A DNA stretch of 20,648 nucleotides from an uncultured Collinsella sp. (GTDB lineage Bacteria > Actinomycetota > Coriobacteriia > Coriobacteriales > Coriobacteriaceae): assembly GCA_902494605.1 (NCBI GenBank), contig CABUUG010000019.1, positions 1 to 20,648 of the forward strand, read 5' to 3'. Shown in pieces: positions 6,387-15,839 of the stretch. The position numbers and the translations under genes were made by a program. Under the pieces are notes generated by a model. That model made no database searches. It was given only the letters and a program-made list of their open reading frames with translations, and had not been told where the DNA came from. How positions within the stretch are numbered: position 1 is the first letter of the stretch; each line of letters opens with the position of its first letter.

Positions 6387-6812
6387 ATGAAGCAGGGTAT
6401 CCATCCCCAGTATGTCGAGTGCACGGTGACGTGCTCCTGCGGCAACACCTTCAAGACGCACGCTACCGTGTCCGAGATGAAGGTCGAGCTTTGCAACGAG
6501 TGCCACCCGTTCTACACCGGCCAGCAGAAGTTCGTCGACACCGGTGGACGCGTCCAGCGGTTCGCCGACAAGTTCGGTGGCGCCGCTGCCGCCCAGCTCA
6601 AGAAGGCTGAGGAGGCCAAGGCTGCCAAGGCCGCCAAGGCTGCTGAGGCCGAGGCCGCTCGTAAGGCCGCCGCTGAGGCTAAGGCTGCCGAGAAGGCTAA
6701 GCGTGCCGCTAAGTTCGCCGAGGAGGCTGCCAAGCAGGCTGCCGAGGCTCCCGCAGAGGCTCCCGTCGAGGAGGCCGCTGCCGAGGCCGAGACCACCGAG
6801 GCTGCTGAGTAA
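6387..6812 (+). CDS. rpmE: Ribosomal protein L31 (bL31) with a long Ala/Glu/Lys C-terminal tail
   Basis: The first 65 or so residues are a standard L31 of the large ribosomal subunit: MKQGIHPQYVECTVTCSCG, then CNECHPFYTGQQKFVDTGGR. The zinc ligands C16, C18, C36 and C39 are all present, so this is the zinc-binding (C+) form. Usual L31 is about 70 residues, while this protein has 141. The extra 77 residues (65-141) consist almost entirely of Ala, Glu and Lys, first lysine-rich and helix-forming, then acidic with two APxEAP-like segments. The ATG at 6387 has AAGGAG seven bases upstream. The gene stands alone between its own promoter and a strong terminator and is preceded by a structured leader. 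Confidence 0.93.
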   Translation: MKQGIHPQYVECTVTCSCGNTFKTHATVSEMKVELCNECHPFYTGQQKFVDTGGRVQRFADKFGGAAAAQLKKAEEAKAAKAAKAAEAEAARKAAAEAKAAEKAKRAAKFAEEAAKQAAEAPAEAPVEEAAAEAETTEAAE

Positions 6813-6846
6813 ATAGCTCGCCGAGCAAACACTCGCATTCATGGCT

Positions 6847-6888
6847 AAAGGGCCGCGTATCCATCTGGGTGCGCGGCCCTTTTCTTTT
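6847..6888 (+). terminator. Intrinsic terminator of rpmE
   Basis: AAAGGGCCGCG (6847-6857) pairs perfectly with CGCGGCCCTTT (6872-6882) and is followed by TTTTCTTTT. It lies 34 bases after the rpmE stop codon. Confidence 0.9.
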
Positions 6889-6889
6889 A

Positions 6890-6957
6890 TTGGTGCAAAC
6901 GGACCTGCTCCCATGGCACCAAATTGGTGCGAAGGGGGACAGGTCCGTTTGCACCAA
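6890..6957. repeat. Nested palindromic REP-like element
   Basis: An 18-bp perfect arm pair (6890-6907 with 6940-6957, containing GCAAACGGACCTG and CAGGTCCGTTTGC) encloses a second perfect palindrome, GCACCAA-A-TTGGTGC (6916-6930). The right side reads GGGGGACAGGTCC, the core shared with the other intergenic hairpins. The TGGTGC unit appears four times in alternating orientation within 68 bp. It begins immediately after the T-run of the rpmE terminator. Confidence 0.75.
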
Positions 6958-6985
6958 ATGGCAGAGATGTAGCGTTTGCCCAGAT

Positions 6986-7024
6986 AAAACCTGCCAAAAT
7001 AAACCTGTCCCTGTTTGGCAGGTT
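6986..7024. repeat. 39-nt hairpin repeat, copy 1
   Basis: AACCTGCCAAA (6988-6998) pairs perfectly with TTTGGCAGGTT (7014-7024) around a loop containing AAACCTGTCCCTG, the reverse complement of the GGGACAGG core. The whole 39-nt unit recurs at 19136-19174 with two substitutions. No promoter for secA could be placed confidently in 7025-7106. Confidence 0.8.
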
Positions 7025-7106
7025 GGTCGTAGTTATTACGTGGCGGTCGAGGTCGACCGTATAGGCCGCGCCTTGTTTGGCTAAAGTACATTTATCTGTG
7101 TTTAAC

Positions 7107-7133
7107 TCGCCCAAGGCTGCATGGCGTGGGCGA
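7107..7133 (+). promoter_or_regulatory. Hairpin in the secA leader
   Basis: TCGCCCA (7107-7113) pairs perfectly with TGGGCGA (7127-7133) eight bases before the AAAAGGA ribosome binding site. No T-run follows, so it is not a terminator. secA is translationally regulated by leader structure in some bacteria, but here a role is only a possibility. Confidence 0.4.
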
Positions 7134-7154
7134 TGGCCAAAAAAGGAAAACCAC

Positions 7155-9961
<2,807 letters not shown>

Positions 9962-9962
<1 letters not shown>

Positions 9963-11110
9963 TGGCCGAGGCTTTAGAGGTAACACCCGCCGAGTTGGAC
10001 GCGTTTGCGGACCGGCTCGGCGAGGTCGAGTCGTATCTCCATTTGGACGAGAAGCGCACGCGCGTGGCCGAGCTCGAGGCCAAAAGCGTGGCCCCCGGCT
10101 TTTGGGATGACGCCGATGCCGCCCGCGCCACCATGGAAGAGATCGCTCGCGCCAAGGAAGATATCGCTGCCGTGGATACCGCGCGCGGCGAGCTTTCCGA
10201 TGCCCGCGCCGCGCTGGAGCTTGCCGAGGAGATGGGGGATGACCCCGATGCCGCCGCGCTGCGCGAGGAGGCTGCCGCGACGGCGGAGCGCCTGGCCCGC
10301 GCCATCGACGAGCTCGAGCTCTCGAGCTGGTTTACCGGCGAGTTCGATCACGGCGACGCGATTGTGACCATCAAGCCCGGACAGGGTGGCCTAGAGGCGC
10401 AGGACTGGACCTTCATGCTCTTTAAGATGTACATGAAGTACTGCCAGCGCCGCGGTTGGAAGGTCACGATTAACGACTGCCCAGCCGCCGAGATCATCGG
10501 CATTGATCGCGCGACCTTTACCGTCGAGGGCAAGGATGCCTTTGGCATGCTGCGCGCCGAGGCCGGCGTGCACCGCCTGGTACGTATTAGCCCCACCGAT
10601 GATAAGAAGCGCCGTCAGACTACGTTTGCCGGCGTCGAGGTCATTCCCGTACTGCCCGATGATATCGACATCGAGATCAACCCCGACGACATCCGCGTGG
10701 ACGTGTACCACGCGAGCGGTCCGGGCGGTCAGGGCGTCAATACCACCGACTCCGCCGTGCGCGTGACGCATTTTCCCAGCGGCATTGTGGTTACCTGCCA
10801 AAACGAGCGCAGCCAGATTCAGAACAAGGCCGCGTGCATGCAGATTCTCAAGGCCCGTCTGTACGAGATCGAGCTCGAGAAGCGTGCCGAGGCGCTCGAC
10901 GAGATCCGCGGGCCCAAGACCACGATCGGGTTTGGCAACCAGATTCGCAGCTACGTGCTCTACCCGTACCAGATGGTCAAGGACCTGCGTACGGGCGTGG
11001 AGACCAGCAACGTCGAGGCCGTCCTCGATGATGGCGACCTGGACCCGTTTGTGATCGGCTACCATCGCTGGGCGACCGGCAACGCCGATGCGGAAAGCCA
11101 GAGCGCCTAA
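9962..11110 (+). CDS. prfB: Peptide chain release factor 2 (RF2), with SPT in place of the usual SPF motif
   Basis: This 382-residue factor releases the finished peptide at UGA and UAA codons. The GGQ motif that triggers hydrolysis is G255-G256-Q257 within SGPGGQGVNTTDSAVR, and the C-terminal FVIGYHRW segment is typical of RF2. The stop-codon recognition tripeptide, normally Ser-Pro-Phe, reads S210-P211-T212 in VRISPTDDKKRRQTT, so the third position is Thr. The frame is continuous with no programmed frameshift site near codon 26, unlike in many bacteria. The ATG at 9962 overlaps the secA stop (TAATG), and AGGA in the end of secA, about six bases upstream, serves as the ribosome binding site. 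A GCCTAAA/TTTAGGC hairpin without a T-run spans the stop codon. Confidence 0.96.
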
Positions 11111-11176
11111 ATCTTTGGGCTGAGGTTTAGGCCGATTCAAGCCCTGCACGGGGGTGGTATTTGCTCTCCGAATCGG

Positions 11177-11230
11177 TAGAATCGAATACAGCAAGAAGTT
11201 CAAAGCGCATCCGACGGGGTGCGCTTTTTT
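11177..11230 (+). promoter_or_regulatory. Promoter and terminator-like hairpin in the yitT-type gene leader
   Basis: TAGAAT (11177-11182) is a good -10 element, but no convincing -35 element is seen. AAAGCGCATCC (11202-11212) pairs with GGGTGCGCTTT (11217-11227) and runs into six Ts (11225-11230). The GGGAGG ribosome binding site (11233-11238) begins two bases later. It may end the secA-prfB transcript, or attenuate transcripts started at the -10 element. This repeats the layout seen before ade. Confidence 0.6.
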
Positions 11231-11242
11231 GAGGGAGGCAGC

Positions 11243-12133
11243 ATGGCATATCGTCTGGACATCAAGCGCATTCTTTCGATGAACTTCTTTCACGATCTGC
11301 CCAAGATTATGCTGGGCTGCGCTCTGGCCGCTATCGCGACGGACCTGTTTTTGATCCCCAATGGCCTTGCCGCCGGCGGCGTTACGGGCCTCGCCACCAT
11401 TATTCAGGCGGTCGGCGCCTCGTATGGCATATCGCTTCCCGTCGGTATCCAGACCATCGTGATGAATGCCTTGCTGCTGCTGGTCGTTATGCGCGAGGGT
11501 GGCATGTTCTACGTGGTGCAGACGGCGACGGGTTTTGTGCTGCTGGGCTTTTTCACCGACCTGTTCGCTCCGTTTGTGGCGCCGCTGGCACATGCCGATC
11601 TTATGCTTCCCGCCATGTGGGGCGGCATTATCACGGGCATCGGCTACGGCATGGTGCTGCGCGCCGGTGCCAACACCGGCGGCTCCGACACGATCGGCCA
11701 GATCATCTCGCGCAATACGTCCCTACCGGTGGGCTCCACCGTCATGGCGATCGACGTTGCCGTATGCGCGCTTTCGGCCCCGGTCTTCTCGGTCGAAAAC
11801 GCGCTGTATGCAGGCCTTTCAATGGTCATTAGCGGTTATGTGATCGATGCTGTGGTCGACGGCGGTAACAGGCGCCGTATGGTACTCATCATCTCGGACA
11901 AGTTTCCCGATATCGCGGCCGACATCATGTATGGCCTGGGTCGCGGCTGCACCAAGTTTAAGGCGACCGGCATGTACTCGGGTGCCGAGAAGCCGGTGAT
12001 CATGGTGATTGTGAACCGCCGCGAGCTCAACACGCTCAAGACCATTGTGCGTGAGCGCGACCCGCATGCCATCGTGACGGTGGCCGATGTCACGGAGACC
12101 TTCGGTGAGGGCTTCAAGGACATTAACGCGTAG
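11243..12133 (+). CDS. YitT-family integral membrane protein with C-terminal DUF2179 domain
   Basis: This 296-residue protein has five or six hydrophobic membrane segments in its first two thirds (roughly 20-40, 65-85, 90-110, 122-140, 165-183 and 190-207). The conserved LAAGGVTGLATI and RAGANTGGSDTIGQI motifs are typical of the YitT/DUF161 region. The soluble C-terminal part (about 215-290, with ATGMYSGAEKPVIMVIV and RERDPHAIVTVADV) matches DUF2179. The family is widespread in Gram-positive bacteria but its transported substrate or function is not established. The ATG at 11243 is chosen over an upstream GTG at 11219 because GGGAGG lies four bases before it and the GTG lies within the leader hairpin. 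It appears to be a single-gene unit. Confidence 0.88.
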   Translation: MAYRLDIKRILSMNFFHDLPKIMLGCALAAIATDLFLIPNGLAAGGVTGLATIIQAVGASYGISLPVGIQTIVMNALLLLVVMREGGMFYVVQTATGFVLLGFFTDLFAPFVAPLAHADLMLPAMWGGIITGIGYGMVLRAGANTGGSDTIGQIISRNTSLPVGSTVMAIDVAVCALSAPVFSVENALYAGLSMVISGYVIDAVVDGGNRRRMVLIISDKFPDIAADIMYGLGRGCTKFKATGMYSGAEKPVIMVIVNRRELNTLKTIVRERDPHAIVTVADVTETFGEGFKDINA

Positions 12134-12167
12134 GGCCGACTGCGTTCCATCCAAAAGACGTTCACAT

Positions 12168-12185
12168 TGATAAACCGTTTCATCA
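12168..12185. promoter_or_regulatory. LacI-type operator candidate upstream of transketolase
   Basis: TGATAAACCGTTTCATCA is an 18-bp imperfect palindrome with a central CG, seven of nine symmetric positions matching. This is the general form of sites bound by LacI-family repressors. It lies about 155 bp upstream of the transketolase start and 35 bp after the yitT-type gene. No LacI-family gene is in the window. The remainder of 12134-12341 is relatively AT-rich, and I could not place a clear promoter or terminator there. Confidence 0.3.
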
Positions 12186-12341
12186 GCGGGTCTGCCTGCT
12201 AAATTGCTCAAATAATGATAAAAAGTCTGGTAAAGCCATCAGTTTCCAGCATAATGAATGACGTACGTGCATTGCGGCTGTGTTGGGATTACCTTTCCGT
12301 GCCGTGCGCATTTTGTCTAATGAGGATGAAAGGAAGGCACA

Positions 12342-13172
12342 ATGAGCGACGAAGAGCTCAAAAAGGTTGCCAACGAGGTAAGGAAGGGCATCGTCACCGG
12401 CGTGCACGCTGCCAAGTCCGGCCATCCGGGCGGTTCGCTCGGCGCTGCCGACATCATGACCTATCTGTACTTTGAGGAAATGAACGTCGACCCGGCCGAT
12501 CCCCGCAAGGCCGACCGCGATCGTTTTGTGCTTTCCAAGGGCCACTGTGCTCCGGGTCTGTACGCCGTGCTCGCCGAGCGCGGGTTCTTCCCCAAGGAGG
12601 ACCTCGAGACGCTGCGTCACATCGGCAGCCACCTGCAGGGTCATCCCAACATGAACGACACCCCGGGCGTCGATATGTCCACCGGCTCGCTGGGCCAGGG
12701 CATCTCCGCCGCCGTGGGCATGGCGGTTGCCGCCAAGCACTGGGGCGATTCTTATCGCACCTACGCCCTGCTGGGCGATGGCGAGAGCGAGGAGGGCCAG
12801 GTCTGGGAGGCCGCCATGTTCGCCGGCAACCAGCAACTCGATAACCTCTGTGTGATTGTCGACCACAACGGCTTGCAGATCGACGGCCCCGTCGAGGAGG
12901 TCAACGACCCCATGCCGCTCGCCGACAAGTTCCGCGCCTTTAAGTTCCATGTGGTGGAGCTCGCCGACGGCAACGACTTCGATCAGATCCGCGCCGCCTT
13001 TGCCGAGGCTCGCGCCACCAAGGGTCAGCCGACCGCCATTATCGCCGAGACCATGAAGGGCAAGGGTGTTTCCTTTATGGAGAACCAGGTTGGTTGGCAC
13101 GGCAAGGCCCCCAACGATGAACAGTTTGAGCAGGCCATGGCAGAGCTCACGGCCGCCGGAGAGGAGCTCTAG
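12342..13172 (+). CDS. Transketolase, N-terminal subunit
   Basis: This 276-residue protein carries the thiamine-diphosphate-binding half of transketolase, which moves two-carbon units between sugar phosphates in the non-oxidative pentose phosphate pathway. HAAKSGHPGGSLGAADIM (22-39) and SKGHCAP are substrate-pocket motifs. GDGESEEGQVWEA (145-157) followed by DHNGLQ is the diphosphate/Mg2+-binding motif. In many anaerobes and archaea transketolase is encoded as two adjacent genes, as here, instead of one chain of about 660 residues. The ATG at 12342 follows AAAGGAAGG. One base separates its stop from the C-terminal subunit gene, which implies coupled translation and a 1:1 complex. Confidence 0.94.
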   Translation: MSDEELKKVANEVRKGIVTGVHAAKSGHPGGSLGAADIMTYLYFEEMNVDPADPRKADRDRFVLSKGHCAPGLYAVLAERGFFPKEDLETLRHIGSHLQGHPNMNDTPGVDMSTGSLGQGISAAVGMAVAAKHWGDSYRTYALLGDGESEEGQVWEAAMFAGNQQLDNLCVIVDHNGLQIDGPVEEVNDPMPLADKFRAFKFHVVELADGNDFDQIRAAFAEARATKGQPTAIIAETMKGKGVSFMENQVGWHGKAPNDEQFEQAMAELTAAGEEL

Positions 13173-13173
13173 G

Positions 13174-14115
13174 ATGGCAGACGTCAAGAAAATCGCCACG
13201 CGCGTAAGCTACGGCGAGGCCCTCGTCGAGCTCGCCAACGAGCACGATGACTTTGTGGTCCTCGACGCCGACCTGGCCGCCGCCACGCAGACCGGCAAGT
13301 TTAAGGCCGCCTGCCCCGACCGCTTCTTCGATGTGGGCATCGCCGAGAGCAACCTGATGGGTGTTGCCGCTGGCATCGCGACCACCGGCCGCGTTGCCTT
13401 CGCGAGCAGCTTTGCCATGTTTGCCGCCGGCCGCGCCTTTGAGCAGGTTCGCAACTCCATTGGCTACCCGCATCTCAACGTAAAGATCGGTGCCACGCAC
13501 GCCGGTATCTCGGTGGGCGAGGACGGCGCCACGCACCAGTGCTGCGAGGATATCGCCCTGATGCGCGTCATCCCCGGCATGACCGTTATCGTTCCCGCCG
13601 ACGACGTGGAGGCCCGTGCCGTGACGCGCGCCGCCTACGAGTGCGACGGCCCCGTGTACATGCGCTTTGCCCGTCTGGCCTCGCCGGTCATTAACGACCC
13701 CGAGACCTACAAGTTTGAGGTGGGCAAGGGCATCGTCATGCGCGAGGGCACCGACGTCACCATCATCGGCTGCGGCCTGATGGTCGGCGAGGCTCTCGAG
13801 GCTGCCGAGCAGCTTGCTGCCGAGGGCATCGATGCCGAGGTCATCAACATGCACACTATCAAGCCCATCGACGCCGACCTGATCGTCAAGAGCGCCACCA
13901 AGACCGGCCACGTCGTGACCGTCGAGGAGCACTCCGTGATCGGCGGCCTGGGCAGCGCCGTTGCCGACGTCCTGTGCGAGCAGTGCCCGACGCCGCTCAA
14001 GAAGATCGGCGTCAACGACACCTTCGGTGAGTCCGGCCCGGGTGCCGAGCTCTTGCACAAGTATGGCCTGGACGCCGCCAACATCGTGGCGACCACCAAG
14101 GAGTTCTTGGCATAA
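13174..14115 (+). CDS. Transketolase, C-terminal subunit
   Basis: This 313-residue protein supplies the pyrimidine-binding and C-terminal domains of the split enzyme. VGIAESNLMGVAAGIA contains the Glu that activates thiamine diphosphate. THAGISVGEDGATHQCCEDI is the conserved loop of the pyrimidine domain. HTIKPIDADLI and VEEHSVIGGLG mark the C-terminal domain. The frame is open from 13066, inside the upstream gene, but the ATG at 13174 has GAGGAG seven bases before it and the protein begins MADVKKIATRVSYGEAL, as homologues do. The alternative reading as a DXS or pyruvate dehydrogenase beta half is less likely given the neighbouring N-terminal subunit. A terminator follows about 50 bp downstream. 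Confidence 0.94.
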   Translation: MADVKKIATRVSYGEALVELANEHDDFVVLDADLAAATQTGKFKAACPDRFFDVGIAESNLMGVAAGIATTGRVAFASSFAMFAAGRAFEQVRNSIGYPHLNVKIGATHAGISVGEDGATHQCCEDIALMRVIPGMTVIVPADDVEARAVTRAAYECDGPVYMRFARLASPVINDPETYKFEVGKGIVMREGTDVTIIGCGLMVGEALEAAEQLAAEGIDAEVINMHTIKPIDADLIVKSATKTGHVVTVEEHSVIGGLGSAVADVLCEQCPTPLKKIGVNDTFGESGPGAELLHKYGLDAANIVATTKEFLA

Positions 14116-14130
14116 GGCAAGACGGATTTC

Positions 14131-14147
14131 AAGGACTGCTTCGCCAG
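14131..14147 (+). repeat. Short partial copy of the repeat at 14211
   Basis: AAGGACTGCTTCGCCAG differs at two of 17 positions from the left arm and loop of the palindrome at 14211-14227 (AAGGACTGTTTTGCCAG), 80 bases away in the same orientation. It lies just after the transketolase stop codon and may be a decayed half of the same element. Confidence 0.45.
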
Positions 14148-14163
14148 TACTATGGAAACCCGG

Positions 14164-14197
14164 CAGGGGCGCTCTCTTGGATAGCGCCCCTGTTTCA
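14164..14197 (+). terminator. Intrinsic terminator of the transketolase operon
   Basis: CAGGGGCGCT (14164-14173) pairs perfectly with AGCGCCCCTG (14183-14192), followed by TTTCAATT. The T-run is short but the stem is strong, and it lies about 50 bases after the stop codon. Confidence 0.8.
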
Positions 14198-14198
14198 A

Positions 14199-14260
14199 TT
14201 GCGGTGAAATAAGGACTGTTTTGCCAGCTTAAAGGCTCAACAGTCCCTATTTCACCGCAA
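14199..14260. repeat. 22-bp-arm palindrome of the REP-like family
   Basis: The left arm (14199-14220, beginning TTGCGGTGAAATA) and right arm (14239-14260, ending TATTTCACCGCAA) are complementary at 21 of 22 positions around an 18-base loop. The arms contain GGACTGTT/AACAGTCC, the core shared with the other intergenic repeats. It follows the terminator directly. Confidence 0.75.
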
Positions 14261-14303
14261 CTCATGAAGACGCCCCTCAAGCACGGTCTCATCAGGGAAA
14301 AGG

Positions 14304-14351
14304 GCATATATCGGCAAAGTGCAATTCAGACCCTTCCAACTTTGTATATGC
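14304..14351. repeat. AT-rich bulged inverted repeat
   Basis: GCATATA (14304-14310) and CAAAGT (14315-14320) pair with ACTTTG (14339-14344) and TATATGC (14345-14351). This gives 13 perfect pairs interrupted by a four-base bulge (TCGG) on the left strand. It lacks the GGGACA core and has different base composition from its neighbours. Confidence 0.55.
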
Positions 14352-14391
14352 AGCACCCCAAGATAAACGCGGCGGCCCCTTAGTAGCCGCA

Positions 14392-14514
14392 GGCCGGGTA
14401 CAGGGTTACTCTCCAAATCTTTCCGCAGGACGGAGGAGCCCCCGCAGCGCGAAGCGCGCAGCGGGGGCTCCGACATGTCCGAGGACGATTTGGAGAGTAA
14501 CCCTGTGCCCGGCC
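14392..14514. repeat. 123-bp nested palindrome upstream of ftsE
   Basis: The outer arms are 28 bases each (14392-14419 and 14487-14514, with ACAGGGTTACTCTCC and its complement). They match at 27 positions, and the one exception would be a G-U pair in RNA. A middle helix, GGAGCCCCCGC (14435-14445) with GCGGGGGCTCC (14461-14471), is perfect. The tip is GCGC-GAA-GCGC at 14447-14450 and 14454-14457 plus surrounding bases. The spacers between the helices are 15 bases on each side, so the structure is symmetrical. There is no T-run and no coding frame. It could be a miniature transposable element, a cruciform-forming site or a structured RNA. Confidence 0.8.
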
Positions 14515-14618
14515 GACGGGATCCCTAAGCACGCCATGCTTCTTATGTGCAGCAAAGCTAATACTGCTAAAATACAAAGCGCTCATGTAGTTTAAACGCA
14601 CGACGATAAGGAGCACCA

Positions 14619-15839
14619 GTGGGTAACCACTTCCGTACCTCCGGTGCGGGCGATGATGCCCCCAAGACGCAGGCAGGCGTCCAGGGCAGTCGTTTCGCCA
14701 CTCCGGATTCAGAGGGCCAGCCTGTTACTCAGGCCCCCGCTCAGCCGGCAGATCAGGCACAGCCGGCATCCGATCCCTTTGCCTACAATCCAACCAGCGA
14801 TGTCGCGCTTTCCGGCGCGGCGGGTTTTGAGCCCGTTCAGGCCGTGACCGCTCGCGTGGAGCAGCCTCAGGCTGGCGCCGCCACGCCGCAGCCTACCATG
14901 GCCGGCATTCCCGACCCCATGGCCCCTGCGACGCCGGCTCCTCAGCCTGCGCAGTCCGGTCTCTTTGCCGCTATTCCCGACCCCACGCAGCCTGCTGCCC
15001 CGGTGGTCGAGAGCGATCAGGCCGCCGAGGTCGCAAGCCTCGATAACGCGCTCAACAACCCCGATTTCACGTCGGTGTTTGCGCCCATCGATCCGCAGGC
15101 CAGCCGCAAGAAGATGGCCAAGCAGGCCGGTGTCGAGCCCGTCATCCTTATGGAGCATGTCACCAAGATCTATCCGGCACAGCCCAACAAGCCTGCACTC
15201 GACGACATCAACATCGAGATCTATCCGGGCGAGTTCGTCTTCCTGGTCGGTCACTCCGGTTCGGGTAAGACCACGCTGCTGTCGACGCTCAACCGCGACG
15301 TCAAGCCGACGAGCGGCCGCATCCTGGTTGCCGGTCAGGACCTCATGAAGATCAAGAACCGCAAGGTTCCGTTCCTGCGCCGCCAGATTGGCGCCGTGTT
15401 CCAGGACTTTAAGCTTCTGCCGCAAAAGACCGCCTACGAAAACGTGGCGTTTGCCCTGCAGTGCATCGGCAAGCCCAAGGGCGTCATTCGCAGCCAGGTG
15501 CCCGAGGTGCTGCGTCTGGTCGGCCTGGCCGATCAGATGGACTCGCTGCCCGACCAGCTTTCCGGTGGCGAGCAGCAGCGCGTTGCCGTCGCCCGCGCTA
15601 TGGTCAACCGTCCGCCGCTGCTGATCTGCGACGAGCCCACGGGTAACCTCGACCCGGCGATCTCGCTGGGCATCATGAAGCTGCTCGAGCGTATTAACCG
15701 CACCGGCACCACCGTGATCGTCGCCACGCACGACCGCGAGATGGTCGATAGCATGCACCGTCGCGTGATCGCCCTCGAGGGCGGCCACGTTATTCGCGAC
15801 CAGGAGAGGGGAGGTTACGGCAACTATGGCACCAACTAA
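14619..15839 (+). CDS. ftsE: Cell-division ATPase FtsE with a long disordered N-terminal extension
   Basis: This 406-residue protein has a complete FtsE ABC ATPase from about residue 174 to the end: Walker A GHSGSGKTT (211-219), Q-loop in FQDFKLLP, signature LSGGEQQR (314-321), Walker B LLICDEPTGNLD with D338 and E339, and ATHD. FtsE with FtsX sits at the division site and controls cell-wall hydrolases through ATP hydrolysis. Ordinary FtsE has about 230 residues, so roughly 173 extra N-terminal residues, rich in Pro, Ala and Gln, are unusual. The GTG start at 14619 has AAGGAG five bases upstream, which supports the extension as genuine. A weak -10 element (TAAAAT, 14568-14573) lies about 45 bases upstream. 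The end overlaps ftsX by 14 bases. Confidence 0.94.
   Translation: MGNHFRTSGAGDDAPKTQAGVQGSRFATPDSEGQPVTQAPAQPADQAQPASDPFAYNPTSDVALSGAAGFEPVQAVTARVEQPQAGAATPQPTMAGIPDPMAPATPAPQPAQSGLFAAIPDPTQPAAPVVESDQAAEVASLDNALNNPDFTSVFAPIDPQASRKKMAKQAGVEPVILMEHVTKIYPAQPNKPALDDINIEIYPGEFVFLVGHSGSGKTTLLSTLNRDVKPTSGRILVAGQDLMKIKNRKVPFLRRQIGAVFQDFKLLPQKTAYENVAFALQCIGKPKGVIRSQVPEVLRLVGLADQMDSLPDQLSGGEQQRVAVARAMVNRPPLLICDEPTGNLDPAISLGIMKLLERINRTGTTVIVATHDREMVDSMHRRVIALEGGHVIRDQERGGYGNYGTN

Noticed and set aside
12342..14115. A transketolase gene broken by a stop codon or sequencing error.
   Set aside because: The C-terminal part has its own ribosome binding site and ATG, and two-gene transketolases are well known in anaerobes.
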